A DNA stretch of 64,000 nucleotides. Origin: Lactiplantibacillus plantarum. Its GTDB lineage: Bacteria > Bacillota > Bacilli > Lactobacillales > Lactobacillaceae. How positions within the stretch are numbered: position 1 is the first letter of the stretch; every line of letters begins with the position of its first letter. Of this stretch, positions 40,198 to 52,540 are shown piece after piece. Where the stretch lies: positions 124,001-188,000 of the forward strand of contig NZ_CP039121.1 of NCBI RefSeq assembly GCF_014131735.1, in the 5' to 3' direction. A program made the position numbers and the translations under genes. The notes beneath the pieces were generated by a model. The model was not told the origin of the DNA. It saw only the letters and a list, made by a program, of their open reading frames with translations, and did not search any database.

Positions 40198-41656
40198 ATG
40201 GCAAATCTAAAAATTGTGGCCGTTACTAATTGTCCTGCTGGAATTGCGCATACTTACATGGTAGCTGAAGCAATCGAAGAAAAGGCTAAATCATTAGGTT
40301 ATGGGGTTCACGTTGAAACTCAGGGAGCCAGTGGTGTTGAAAATAAACTGACACCAGAACAGATTGCTACCGCCAACTACGTCATCTTAGCATTAGGTAA
40401 AGGAATGACTGATGAGGACAAACAACGTTTTAATGGCAAAAGGGTCGTTGAACTTCCCGTATCAGAAGCATTAAAAGAGATTGATACGTTATTCGATAAT
40501 ATCGAGGATCGGGCAGAAATCTTTACGGCTTCAAAAGTGAAACTGGGCAGTGAGCAGGATGCGGTTACTGACGGTATCATGAGTTATCTCATGGCAGGTG
40601 TATCCGCCGCATTGCCATTTGTAATTGGCGGTGGCTTATTGATTGCAATTGGCAGCATGATGGTTCAATTTGGAATGCCGAATACACCTTTAGCTAAAGG
40701 TGTATCACCGTCGTTGGCTTGGGTGATCACCAGTATTGGGAATCTGGGATTTACTTTTATGATTCCAATCATGGGTGCATATATTGCGTTTGCAATCGGG
40801 GATAAGCCAGCTTTTGCACCAGCATTCTTAGTAACTTTTTTGGCTAATGATACTGACTTGCTAGGTACTCAGTCTGGTGCAGGGTTCTTAGGTGCAATTG
40901 TAATTGGGCTATCCGTTGGGTATTTTGTTAAATACTTTAAAAAAGTACGTCTTGGTAAGAACTTTCAGTCTATTTTAGGTTTTATGATTATTCCTTTTGT
41001 AACATTACTAGTTTTTGGGCTACTGACGTATTATCTACTGGGGCCGTTCATGGGCTGGTTAATGAGTATTCTGTTAGCATTTTTGAAGAATATTCCAACG
41101 TCGATGAAGATAGGTGGTGGCTTCCTAGTTGGTTGTATGCTTGCCTTTGATATGGGGGGGGCCAATTAATAAAACAGCATGGTTTTTCAGTTTTTCGTTA
41201 CTCAGTTCTGGAATTTATAACTGGTATGGGATTGTAGGGGTTGTAACTTTGTTGCCACCGATGGCTGCGGCAATTTCAACTTGGATTCGCCCTAAACTCT
41301 TTACAAAGCAAGAACGGGCTGCAAGTTGGAGCGCTTTTCTTGTTGGTATGACGGTTGCCACCGAACCGGCAATTCCATATGCGTTAGCAGCACCATTGCC
41401 GATGATTGCGGCTAATACTTTAGCCGGTGGGATTACTGGGGCGATTACAATAATGTTAAATGTGGAGCGTATGGCACCTGGAATTGGTATTTTTGATCCG
41501 TTAATTGGTTTGGAGAAGCCGTGGTATTGGTTTTACTTGTCTGTCATAATTGGTCTGGTATTGAACGTATTCTTTATTATTACTTTCAAAACGGCTTGGT
41601 TACGTCGTCGTGAGAAAAAGGAACAAGAAAAGTTAGCACAGGTTGACGATAAATAA
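40198..41656 (+). pseudogene. PTS EIIBC, fructose family, frameshifted in a run of eight G
   Basis: The first frame encodes EIIB (residues ~1-100; Cys12 in AVTNCPAGIAHTYM) and most of EIIC, reading to a stop at 41167 just after AFDMGG. The missing C-terminal ~165 residues (PINKTAWFFSFSLL onward, with ATEPAIPYA) continue in another frame to 41656. The two frames meet at 41154-41161, eight consecutive G; seven would restore the conserved FDMGGPINK. So the copy as read is split by one base. It may be a true mutation, a phase-variable tract, or a sequence error. If intact the protein would be about 485 residues, normal for fructose EIIBC. EIIA, C-S lyase and regulator around it look intact. Confidence 0.85.
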
Positions 41657-41689
41657 GTGATTATCACCTGTCATAGTGAAATGACCACG

Positions 41690-41723
41690 AGCAGGTGTGA
41701 ATAATTAACACACCTGCTTATTG
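41690..41723 (+). terminator. Terminator or attenuator before the C-S lyase gene
   Basis: A 10-bp perfect stem (41690-41699 with 41709-41718) is followed by a T-rich tract. An upstream CACCTG (41665-41670) could pair instead with CAGGTG in the left arm, so alternative folding is possible. It lies inside the operon, 25-30 bases before the next start codon. Confidence 0.6.
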
Positions 41724-41747
41724 TTGTATAAAATAGGAGCGGTAAAC

Positions 41748-42911
41748 ATGCAATATGATTTTAATAAGGTTATAAATCGTAGAGGGACATACAGTACTCA
41801 GTGGGATTATATTCAAGATCGCTTTGGTCGTTCTGACATTCTACCATTTTCAATTTCAGATACTGACTTTCCGGTTCCCGTTGGCGTCCAAGAGGCGCTT
41901 GAACAGCGTATTAAACATCCTATTTATGGTTATACACGCTGGAATAATGAGGATTACAAAAATAGTATTATTAATTGGTTTAGCTCTCAAAATCAAGTTA
42001 CTATAAACCCAGATTGGATTTTATATAGTCCCAGTGTTGTTTTTTCAATTGCCACCTTTATTCGAATGAAGTCAGCCGTTGGAGAAAGTGTAGCGGTCTT
42101 CACTCCTATGTATGACGCCTTTTATCATGTGATTGAGGATAATCAGCGGGTGTTAGCGCCGGTCAGACTGGGCAGTGCACAACAAGACTATAGTATCGAT
42201 TGGGATACTTTGAAAGCTGTTTTAAAGCAAACAGCAACAAAAATTTTACTTTTGACTAATCCACATAATCCTACCGGGAAGGTCTTTTCAGATGATGAAT
42301 TGAAGCATATAGTTGCACTATGTCAACAATATAATGTCTTTATAATTTCAGATGATATTCATAAGGACATTGTGTATCAAAAGGCAGCATATACGCCTGT
42401 AACCGAATTTACAACTAAGAATGTGGTCCTATGTTGTTCAGCTACTAAAACTTTTAATACCCCTGGGTTGATTGGCGCATATTTATTTGAGCCTGAGGCT
42501 GAACTACGTGAGATGTTTTTATGTGAATTAAAGCAAAAAAATGCTTTATCATCAGCTAGCATCCTTGGAATTGAATCTCAGATGGCTGCTTATAATACTG
42601 GAAGTGACTATTTAGTACAACTCATAACGTATTTGCAAAATAACTTTGATTATCTATCTACTTTCTTAAAAAGTCAGTTACCAGAGATTAGATTTAAGCA
42701 GCCTGAAGCGACTTATTTGGCTTGGATGGATGTCTCGCAATTGGGTCTAACGGCTGAAAAACTACAAGATAAACTTGTTAATACGGGTCGAGTTGGGATC
42801 ATGTCGGGGACAACATATGGTGACAGTCATTATTTACGTATGAATATTGCTTGTCCTATTTCTAAATTGCAGGAAGGACTGAAAAGAATGGAGTACGGGA
42901 TCCGTTCGTAA
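41748..42911 (+). CDS. PatB/MalY-like PLP-dependent C-S beta-lyase
   Basis: A 387-residue fold-type I aminotransferase-like enzyme of the MalY/PatB group (cystathionine beta-lyase type), which cleaves C-S bonds to give pyruvate, ammonia and a thiol. Motifs: NRRGTYSTQWD and SDTDFPVP at the N-terminus, NPHNPTGKVF, the PLP-contact ISDDIHKDIVY, and Schiff-base Lys in CSATKTFNTPGL. RBS AGGAG precedes the ATG at 41748. It lies between a fructose-family PTS and its PRD regulator, starting 3 bases before the latter, so it is part of that operon. An aminotransferase role is the alternative. E. coli malX-malY pairs a PTS with the same enzyme type. Confidence 0.85.
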   Translation: MQYDFNKVINRRGTYSTQWDYIQDRFGRSDILPFSISDTDFPVPVGVQEALEQRIKHPIYGYTRWNNEDYKNSIINWFSSQNQVTINPDWILYSPSVVFSIATFIRMKSAVGESVAVFTPMYDAFYHVIEDNQRVLAPVRLGSAQQDYSIDWDTLKAVLKQTATKILLLTNPHNPTGKVFSDDELKHIVALCQQYNVFIISDDIHKDIVYQKAAYTPVTEFTTKNVVLCCSATKTFNTPGLIGAYLFEPEAELREMFLCELKQKNALSSASILGIESQMAAYNTGSDYLVQLITYLQNNFDYLSTFLKSQLPEIRFKQPEATYLAWMDVSQLGLTAEKLQDKLVNTGRVGIMSGTTYGDSHYLRMNIACPISKLQEGLKRMEYGIRS

Positions 42912-42914
42912 GGT

Positions 42915-44663
42915 ATGTTGAATTCACGAGAATTAAGAATTATTTTATTACTACAAGAGCATGATTTATCTGGTGAGGACTTGGCAGCACTCTTAGAGAC
43001 ATCACGTCGAACGGTTGTACGAGATATTGCTAGAATTAATGGTTTACTTCGTAGTGAAAGTATTGGCTCGATTGAAAGTGTAAAAAAATATCATCTTCTT
43101 GTTTTAAATAGGGCAAATCTAAATCGATTACTGACACAGTCCAACCATGAGAGTGTGTTAGTATTGCTAAATCTTCTAGTGTCTCCTAATATTACGATGG
43201 GCGAACTTATTGAGCGAACATTCATGTCGCGACAAAGTATTATGAACTGTATTGAGAAGATAAATCGGCAATATGCAAAGATATTAAAAATCAGATTACG
43301 GCCACGAATAGGAATTTCTGTAAGCGTCAATCATATTTCAAAGATTGACATACTAGCGGCTTTGATTTCAGACGATCATCAATTAGTAGAAAAAAGGTTT
43401 AAATTAATTAATCAGTCAGAGGATCTTGCTAGGATAAGGATGATTGTTAAACAACAAATACCGGAAAAAATGTTTGATTATTTAACTGATTCACAACTAA
43501 GTGCCCAAATTATGGCTTGTACACTAATTAGTAAAGATAATACTGTGATAATGAAAAGCACGCTTTATAAAGTATTGCTCAAAAGCGGTGTCCCGCACTT
43601 GCAGTCAGCCACACTGGCAGTGTTTTTTGATGCTAAGAAGCAATTGCTTAATCATATGACAATTCGTCAAGTGCAGTTGGCAGTTAGAGCGACCAGATCT
43701 CGTTATACACTTGCAGCGTTTAATCATTCCTTTGTTAATGAGATTTTTAAACATCTTTGTCGTAGCGCAATGTTTCCAACGATTGCACCTGCCTCTTTGT
43801 CAGAACAGATTAGTTATTTGAAAGTTCAAAATCCGTTTGCTTTTGACTTTGCGTTTGATCTATCAAAAAAGTTGCAACAGTGTTTTGAAAGCGTTCAGAT
43901 TGATGATGAATATATTGCGTTGTATGTTTTACATGCGATTGAATCGCCAACTGCGAGAAATGTACGTACATTAATGTATGCAACACAACAATCTGTAGCA
44001 AATATCAATAAAATGATTATTACCCAGAAAATTTCCAATATTGATATTGAGATGGTATTTTCAAAGGAACAGTTAGAATCACGTCTAAATTATATCAATT
44101 ATAATTTAGTTATTGGCAATGGCGTTCATCCTAACGACTTACAATTGCCAATTAATTTTGATAGTACATTCAATGGTGTCATTAGTCTCGATGAGCTTGA
44201 GCATCTTAAAAGCCTGAGTAGTGAAAGTTATATTCAGAAAAACTTGTCTAGCTTTTTGCCTAAAAGTCATTTTTATCATGCTCCTACTAAATATATAAAC
44301 GTTAACCAAACATTGAAAGCCGGGTTAACGAACTTTGCAGAACAGGGACTGTTGACCAATGATCAGAGTAAGGCCTTGCTGGCACGAGAGGCGGCCGGAA
44401 ATCAATTAGTATTAAACCATGTTTCGTTGCCGCACGCCTCCACGGAATTGAGTGATGCATATAAAGTCTTTGCGATTACTTTTGATGGAATAATGAAAAT
44501 TGATGGTAACCCCATTTACTTAATTCTAATAGTACTTGCTAACGAAAAACGTGCAGATAGTGGGCAGGTATTCAGTTATTTATACACTAGGCTTAAACAG
44601 CTCAGTAATGTGCAGCTACAAAATGTTGATACGTATGAAACGTTAATTAAATATTTGAAGTAG
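42915..44663 (+). CDS. PRD-domain transcriptional regulator with C-terminal EIIA domain
   Basis: A 582-residue regulator of the BglG-like activator group. N-terminal HTH (residues ~5-50; LSGEDLAALLETSRRTVVRDI) and second HTH (~90-135) are followed by PRD domains (~165-390), a degenerate EIIB-like region around 390-440, and a C-terminal EIIA-2 domain with His in LNHVSLPHASTE. It begins 3 bases after the C-S lyase stop codon, so translation is probably coupled. It likely activates the operon from the inverted repeat upstream of 39736. The gene is A/T-rich. No strong terminator follows. Confidence 0.82.
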   Translation: MLNSRELRIILLLQEHDLSGEDLAALLETSRRTVVRDIARINGLLRSESIGSIESVKKYHLLVLNRANLNRLLTQSNHESVLVLLNLLVSPNITMGELIERTFMSRQSIMNCIEKINRQYAKILKIRLRPRIGISVSVNHISKIDILAALISDDHQLVEKRFKLINQSEDLARIRMIVKQQIPEKMFDYLTDSQLSAQIMACTLISKDNTVIMKSTLYKVLLKSGVPHLQSATLAVFFDAKKQLLNHMTIRQVQLAVRATRSRYTLAAFNHSFVNEIFKHLCRSAMFPTIAPASLSEQISYLKVQNPFAFDFAFDLSKKLQQCFESVQIDDEYIALYVLHAIESPTARNVRTLMYATQQSVANINKMIITQKISNIDIEMVFSKEQLESRLNYINYNLVIGNGVHPNDLQLPINFDSTFNGVISLDELEHLKSLSSESYIQKNLSSFLPKSHFYHAPTKYINVNQTLKAGLTNFAEQGLLTNDQSKALLAREAAGNQLVLNHVSLPHASTELSDAYKVFAITFDGIMKIDGNPIYLILIVLANEKRADSGQVFSYLYTRLKQLSNVQLQNVDTYETLIKYLK

Positions 44664-44733
44664 TTGAAATGCAATTAGTGATATCTGACAGCAATATATC
44701 ATTGCTGAGATGATAGAAATTGACATTTAACGC

Positions 44734-44762
44734 TTGCAATCGTTTTCCGAAACCGCTATACT
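44734..44762 (+). promoter_or_regulatory. Promoter of beta-glucoside operon 2
   Basis: TTGCAA (44734-44739), 17-base spacer, TATACT (44757-44762). A cre-like sequence (12 of 14) spans 44735-44748. Confidence 0.75.
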
Positions 44763-44778
44763 AGCTAATTGTAAATAA

Positions 44779-44876
44779 GGATTGTTACCGCTAACATTAG
44801 CTAGTGGGCAAAACCTAATTAATCGATTGTATTCGTGATTGATAGCACGGATGCAGTGGGTTATTAGGTTTTTTTC
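44779..44876 (+). promoter_or_regulatory. RAT antiterminator and overlapping terminator, operon 2 leader
   Basis: A classical RAT (44779-44815; GGATTGTTACCG ... GGGCAAAACC) overlaps the left arm of a terminator (44811-44819 with 44863-44871, then T-run). The GGCAAAACC half differs from the GGCATAAACC form in operon 1. Confidence 0.87.
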
Positions 44877-44909
44877 TTTATTTAGGTATGAGAGTCGAGG
44901 AGCGTGCGC

Positions 44910-45755
44910 ATGCGAATCAAAAAGGTTTTTAATAATAACGTCCTATTGGCTGAAAAAAATGGACGGGAAGTTGTCTTAATTGGTAAAGGAATCGGGTTCA
45001 AAAAGCATACTGGTGACGATGTTGAGCAACAACAGATTACTAAGATTTATACGCCAGAAGGAGATAATTGGATTAGTAATTTCCAAAGCTTGATGGCAGA
45101 TATTGAACCGGAATATTTTGAAGTTGCTTCGCAAATTATTGAGTTGGCAGAACAACAATTGCAAACGACTTTTAATGTTTATTTGTTGATTTCATTGACT
45201 GACCATATTCACTTTGCTGTCTATCGGCACCACCATCAGATGGATATTCATAATGAAATCTTGTGGGAAACTAAGCGAATTTATCACCGTGAGTTTCAAG
45301 TCGGTATGCAAGCATTGGCACTGATTAAAAAGCATTTTGATATGACGTTGTTGGAAGATGAAGCTGGATTTATTGCAATGAAGTTTGTTGAGAATAGTAT
45401 GGCTGACTCTAACACTGATCAAACACTTGCAATGACTAAGTTGATTAATGATATTTTGAATATTGTTAAGTATCAGCTGTCATTAACGATGCCAGATGAG
45501 AGTGTTAGTTTGCAACGATTTTTAGTTCATCTACGCTTTTTTGCGGAGCGTTTAACGCTGAAACGACCTGATCAATCCCAAGGGGCAGATGATGATTTCT
45601 TATTTGAACATTTATCTAAGCAATACCCCCGAGCCTTTGCCTGTGTCCAAAAAATCGCTGTTTTTGTGAAGAAGTCGACGGAACAGACTGTTTCGGTGAA
45701 TGAGCGTATTTACTTAATCATGCACATTCAGCGGATGTTGAACGAGAATCAATAA
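44910..45755 (+). CDS. BglG/LicT-family transcriptional antiterminator (operon 2)
   Basis: A 281-residue antiterminator. The RNA-binding domain (residues 1-55) reads MRIKKVFNNNVLLA and GKGIGFKKHTGDD; two PRDs follow (~60-170, ~175-280) with LTDHIHFAVYR. The ATG at 44910 is 7 bases after AGGAG. It is a paralogue of the protein at 28311, but the RNA-binding domains have diverged at many positions, which parallels the different RAT sequences in the two operons. RAT/terminator elements precede both this gene and its EIIBCA. Confidence 0.93.
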   Translation: MRIKKVFNNNVLLAEKNGREVVLIGKGIGFKKHTGDDVEQQQITKIYTPEGDNWISNFQSLMADIEPEYFEVASQIIELAEQQLQTTFNVYLLISLTDHIHFAVYRHHHQMDIHNEILWETKRIYHREFQVGMQALALIKKHFDMTLLEDEAGFIAMKFVENSMADSNTDQTLAMTKLINDILNIVKYQLSLTMPDESVSLQRFLVHLRFFAERLTLKRPDQSQGADDDFLFEHLSKQYPRAFACVQKIAVFVKKSTEQTVSVNERIYLIMHIQRMLNENQ

Positions 45756-45763
45756 TATTTTTG

Positions 45764-45851
45764 GGATTGTAACTATTCGATTAGGCAAAACCCAAGTAGC
45801 AACCAGTCAACCTGTATTTTTAGTGTTGATAACGGGCCTACTTGGGTTTTT
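45764..45851 (+). promoter_or_regulatory. RAT and terminator between bglG and EIIBCA, operon 2
   Basis: RAT at 45764-45793 (GGATTGTAACTATT ... AGGCAAAACCC) overlaps a 13-bp terminator stem (45787-45799 with 45838-45850) and a T-run. The class matches the leader RAT of this operon. Confidence 0.87.
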
Positions 45852-45879
45852 GTCGTTTTATAAAGGGAGGAAAAAGTGT

Positions 45880-49207
<3,328 letters not shown>

Positions 49208-49353
49208 TTGGTTAATGACGGTGGATTTACGTGGTATAAGAACTGACTTGCCGCTGGTGTGATCAACTGATGGGAAATGATACTGTTAGCATCCACCCAG
49301 TTTAAAATAGCATGTGAATTTCAGAAATTTGCTTTGATAAGTTGGATTAAACT

Positions 49354-49400
49354 AAAAAAGTCTATCTCGAAATTATTAAAATTTCGAGATAGACTTTTTT
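49354..49400. terminator. Bidirectional terminator between GH1 and mupG paralogue
   Basis: A 20-bp perfect stem (49354-49373 with 49381-49400), seven-base loop, with A-run and T-run ends, between convergent genes. Confidence 0.92.
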
Positions 49401-49428
49401 ATAATCAGTAACATATTTTTTACTATAT

Positions 49429-50517
49429 TCAATCCACAAACCGGAATTTACTCCAAGGTTTAATAAAGTCAAGCAGTAACAGTTCCTCAGGTGCAATCCG
49501 ACCAATCCGATTCTTTCGGGGTTCACAGTGGGGTTGCAAGACGATTTGCAATTCATTTTTATAAATGCCGAAGTTATCGTTGCCTACTAATACGTCGCCA
49601 CGCTGAAATTCCACATCATTATCGTGTGGACTGTTGGGCGTTTCCTTGTAGGTCACACGGGGCATGGTTGAACGGATGACATTTGGGTTAATATCGCCAC
49701 GGCGAAAATGTTGTGGGGTCAAGGCAATGGTTCTTTCGATCGCATTCGTCTGAGCTTCAAATTCAATGTGAAATTGTACTTGGTACCGATTGATTGCTGA
49801 TAATGCGGCCAGTTCGGCTTCACTCGCATAAGCGTTACCGATAATTACATCGTCGATTAGTCCGGAAGCGAAGAGATGCTTGGCCTGGACGGCGATTGGT
49901 AAGCGCCGATCAGCTTCCAATGTTGGCAGACCATCGTTGACGTTCCATGGCCCCATCGTACCAACCTGACTTGCCACGAAAGCGGCGGAGTGAATGCCGA
50001 ACTTACGAAAACGTTCGCTACACTTAACGAAAAAGTTGTAAGGTAGTGCGGTTCCAACTTGGGGATAGAAATTATGGCAGCCATAAATAAATGGGACGTT
50101 TGCTTGGTAGCTGAGAATATTATTCAGATAATCGACGTCATTACTCATATTAAGTTCGATGATCAAGCCGTACGGATTATACGAGAGCAGCGCCTCGGTC
50201 GCGCCATCGAAACCCTCATCTAGTCGAATACCGGCGACGTGTAAATCAGCGAAAAACTTTAGATCTTTATAGGAAATTCCTAGTTGTTTAAAAATCCGTG
50301 GTGAAACGTCCAAAATCGTTTGGTAACCCAACTGATTTCCAACGTCAATGATTTTCTGGTACTTAGCTTTGGTTTCGGCGACCGTACCAGATACTTCCAG
50401 CATGCTCATAAAAATTCGAGTGAAGCCGTAGTGTTGGCCTAATTTGAGATAAGCGGCGTTTTCTTCAAAGTCGCTATGATCGGGATAAATGGATAAACCT
50501 AGTTGACGCATTGTCAT
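49429..50517 (-). CDS. MupG-like 6-phospho-N-acetylmuramidase (DUF871), cluster 2
   Basis: A 362-residue DUF871 protein, paralogous to the one at 34526. N-terminal LGLSIYPDHSDFEENAAYL barrel start, RIFMSMLEVSG, LDVSPRIF, IRLDEGFDG and CHNFYPQVGTALPY are counterparts of cluster 1 motifs. The C-terminal beta domain has VRFxRGDVLVGNDNFG-like residues. It overlaps the kinase stop by four bases (ATGA). Cluster 2 order in transcription is EIIC, murQ, kinase, mupG. It probably releases GlcNAc from phosphorylated muropeptide disaccharide, which the kinase could then phosphorylate. Confidence 0.83.
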   Translation of the reverse strand: MTMRQLGLSIYPDHSDFEENAAYLKLGQHYGFTRIFMSMLEVSGTVAETKAKYQKIIDVGNQLGYQTILDVSPRIFKQLGISYKDLKFFADLHVAGIRLDEGFDGATEALLSYNPYGLIIELNMSNDVDYLNNILSYQANVPFIYGCHNFYPQVGTALPYNFFVKCSERFRKFGIHSAAFVASQVGTMGPWNVNDGLPTLEADRRLPIAVQAKHLFASGLIDDVIIGNAYASEAELAALSAINRYQVQFHIEFEAQTNAIERTIALTPQHFRRGDINPNVIRSTMPRVTYKETPNSPHDNDVEFQRGDVLVGNDNFGIYKNELQIVLQPHCEPRKNRIGRIAPEELLLLDFIKPWSKFRFVD

Positions 50518-51422
50518 GAATTAATTTCCTCCTGAGTCCACCGGTGCCAATAGATGACGGCGTGGGCGTTGTTAGTTGTAATATCGTTAAATGCAATTGT
50601 TGGTATTGACTGGTGCACTGTCGTCGTTAACGTGTCGCGGACCAGGCGATTGTGTTGTAAAACGGAACCAGAGAGGGCGACCCGTTGTGGCCGGGACTCT
50701 GCAAACCGCTGATATAAGGTAACGACTTGTTGTGCCAGTGCTTGGGCTGACGTGACTAATACCGTGATGGCTTCAGAATTTTGTTGCTCGGCCAGTTTGG
50801 CGATTAACTGTGCTAATTGAGCGTTAGTTTGTCGATCTTGAGCGTAAAATTTCTGGACGGCGGCAGCAATATCGGTAACTTTAAGTTGTGCCAATAGGGG
50901 AGCTGTTAGTTGACTAGTCTGACCGTTATCAGTCTGGGTCAGAACCTGTTTAAGTGCCCGCTTGCTAATGTCATAGGCACTGCCTTCGTCACCTAAAACG
51001 TAACCCCAGCCGCCAACGCGCAGAAATTTCCCGGCTTGGCGGCCATAAACGACCGAACCCGTGCCGGCAATCACTAAGGCGCCGTCTGCTCCTGCAAGAC
51101 CGTTCAGTAGGGCCAGTTTTGCATCGCTTATGACCTGGGTATTAGCGTGGTAACGTTGGGTGATGGTTTTTTGGACCTGATCAGCCCGGCCAGCAGTTTC
51201 AATGCCAGCAATTCCGATTAAAATCAACCCAATCTGACTAGCTGGAATTGCGGCAGTGAGCTGGTCTAAGACAGTGGTTAAGTTAGTAACGGCAGCAGAG
51301 TAGTCTAGGACAACGTTACCAGGGCCACCCGTAACGCTTTGGACCAGATGCTCGGGGGCTGTTGTCCAAGTTTGGCCAACGATGTGCGTGCCACCACAGT
51401 CAACGCCAATTAAATATGTCAT
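50514..51422 (-). CDS. BadF/NagK/MurK-type amino-sugar kinase
   Basis: A 302-residue ASKHA-fold kinase of the BadF/BadG family. Phosphate-1 motif LIGVDCGGTHIVGQT at the N-terminus, phosphate-2 region ALVIAGTGSVVYG, and GGWGYVLGDEGSAYDIS are clear. MurK and NagK of this family phosphorylate MurNAc or GlcNAc with ATP. I chose the ATG at 51422, six bases after GAGGAGG; an earlier ATG overlaps the murQ stop. It is 11 bases from murQ and overlaps mupG, so the three act together. The sugar phosphorylated cannot be told from sequence alone. Confidence 0.85.
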   Translation of the reverse strand: MTYLIGVDCGGTHIVGQTWTTAPEHLVQSVTGGPGNVVLDYSAAVTNLTTVLDQLTAAIPASQIGLILIGIAGIETAGRADQVQKTITQRYHANTQVISDAKLALLNGLAGADGALVIAGTGSVVYGRQAGKFLRVGGWGYVLGDEGSAYDISKRALKQVLTQTDNGQTSQLTAPLLAQLKVTDIAAAVQKFYAQDRQTNAQLAQLIAKLAEQQNSEAITVLVTSAQALAQQVVTLYQRFAESRPQRVALSGSVLQHNRLVRDTLTTTVHQSIPTIAFNDITTNNAHAVIYWHRWTQEEINS

Positions 51423-51433
51423 TTTAGACCTCC

Positions 51434-52336
51434 TCATTGCAGTGCGAGTGCGTCACGAACGACACCGTGTGCGCGCTGTAAACGCTGCTCGGCGTCGCTG
51501 ACAGAGACGCCAGCCAAGTCCATGACAATCGCTGTCTTAACGTTTTGATGAGCTGCAGCGAATAGTTCGCTGGCTTCATCGGCAGAAACGCCGGTGGCCA
51601 GTTCGATCATGTGTTTCGCGCGAATCACGAGTTTTTCGTTAGTTGGTTTAACGTCCACCATCAAGTTATGGTAAACTTTGCCGATCTTGGCCATCGAAAT
51701 TGTCGATAGCATGTTAAGAACCATCTTTTCTGCTGTGCCGGCTTTCAAACGGGTTGAACCAGCGAGAACTTCAGGGCCGGGGGTTACTTCGATGGCAACC
51801 CGAGCGTGTTGACTGATTAGTGCCTGATTATTGCAGGCTAGACTGATCGTTGCCGCACCGATTTTTTGTGCGTAGTCCAGTGCACCGATAACGTAAGGTG
51901 TGCGACCACTTGCTGCCAGGCCGACCACGGCATCATTAGCAGTTAAGGCCAGATCTTTCAAGTCTTGTGCGCCTAAATTAGGATTATCCTCAGCACCTTC
52001 AACGGCGACCGTCATAGCTTGAGCCCCGCCAGCAATGAGTCCTTGAACCATCTCTGGTTCAGTACCAAATGTTGGGACACATTCAGCAGCGTCTAAAACG
52101 CCTAGGCGACCGCTAGTACCAGCGCCCATGTAAATTAAGCGGCCGTTAGCTTTAAAGGCAGTGACGATAAGGGCAATAGCAGCGGCAATTTGTGGTAGTT
52201 CGGGTGTGATGCTTTGACTGACTTTAGCGTCTTCTTGATTCATTAACTGGGCAATTGCCAGGATCGACATTTCGTCTAAGTCGTTACTGGCAGGATTACG
52301 ACCCTCAGTAGTAAGTTGGTTAATATCAGATTTCAA
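51434..52336 (-). CDS. murQ: N-acetylmuramic acid 6-phosphate etherase, cluster 2
   Basis: A 300-residue SIS-domain etherase, paralogous to the one at 35578, with [42 protein letters not shown] and [20 protein letters not shown] chose the TTG at 52336 ([13 protein letters not shown], the usual N-terminus), with GAGGG upstream. The longer in-frame reading to 52477 adds 47 hydrophobic residues unlike any MurQ and crosses an intergenic hairpin. It converts MurNAc-6P to GlcNAc-6P and lactate. Having two copies in one window is unusual. Confidence 0.94.
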   Translation of the reverse strand: MKSDINQLTTEGRNPASNDLDEMSILAIAQLMNQEDAKVSQSITPELPQIAAAIALIVTAFKANGRLIYMGAGTSGRLGVLDAAECVPTFGTEPEMVQGLIAGGAQAMTVAVEGAEDNPNLGAQDLKDLALTANDAVVGLAASGRTPYVIGALDYAQKIGAATISLACNNQALISQHARVAIEVTPGPEVLAGSTRLKAGTAEKMVLNMLSTISMAKIGKVYHNLMVDVKPTNEKLVIRAKHMIELATGVSADEASELFAAAHQNVKTAIVMDLAGVSVSDAEQRLQRAHGVVRDALALQ

Positions 52337-52369
52337 TCGTTTTCCCTCGTTTCTTAGAATATGTACAAA

Positions 52370-52397
52370 GAGGACTGCGGCCAATGCAGCAGTCCTC
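52370..52397 (-). terminator. Hairpin between cluster 2 EIIC and murQ
   Basis: A 9-bp perfect stem (52370-52378 with 52389-52397). T-run is short in the minus direction, so it may reduce rather than end transcription from EIIC into murQ. Confidence 0.45.
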
Positions 52398-52540
52398 CCA
52401 GAATCATGATCATAATGGCTAATTACGGTTGGCGCTAAAGTCAGACCGATTGTCAGCAAATAAGCAATCATGTTCATTGAAAGTAGTCGTTAGTTTAAGC
52501 ATACCGTAATGACAAATCCGTGTGATTTTTGTGCAAGCTA

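Noticed and set aside
45823..45879. N-terminal extension of the operon 2 EIIBCA
   Set aside because: The extension is read from inside the RAT terminator hairpin; the ATG at 45880 has a good ribosome-binding site and the normal family N-terminus.
52337..52477. Hydrophobic N-terminal extension of cluster 2 MurQ
   Set aside because: It does not resemble any MurQ, crosses an intergenic hairpin, and a TTG start at 52336 with GAGGG gives the usual length.
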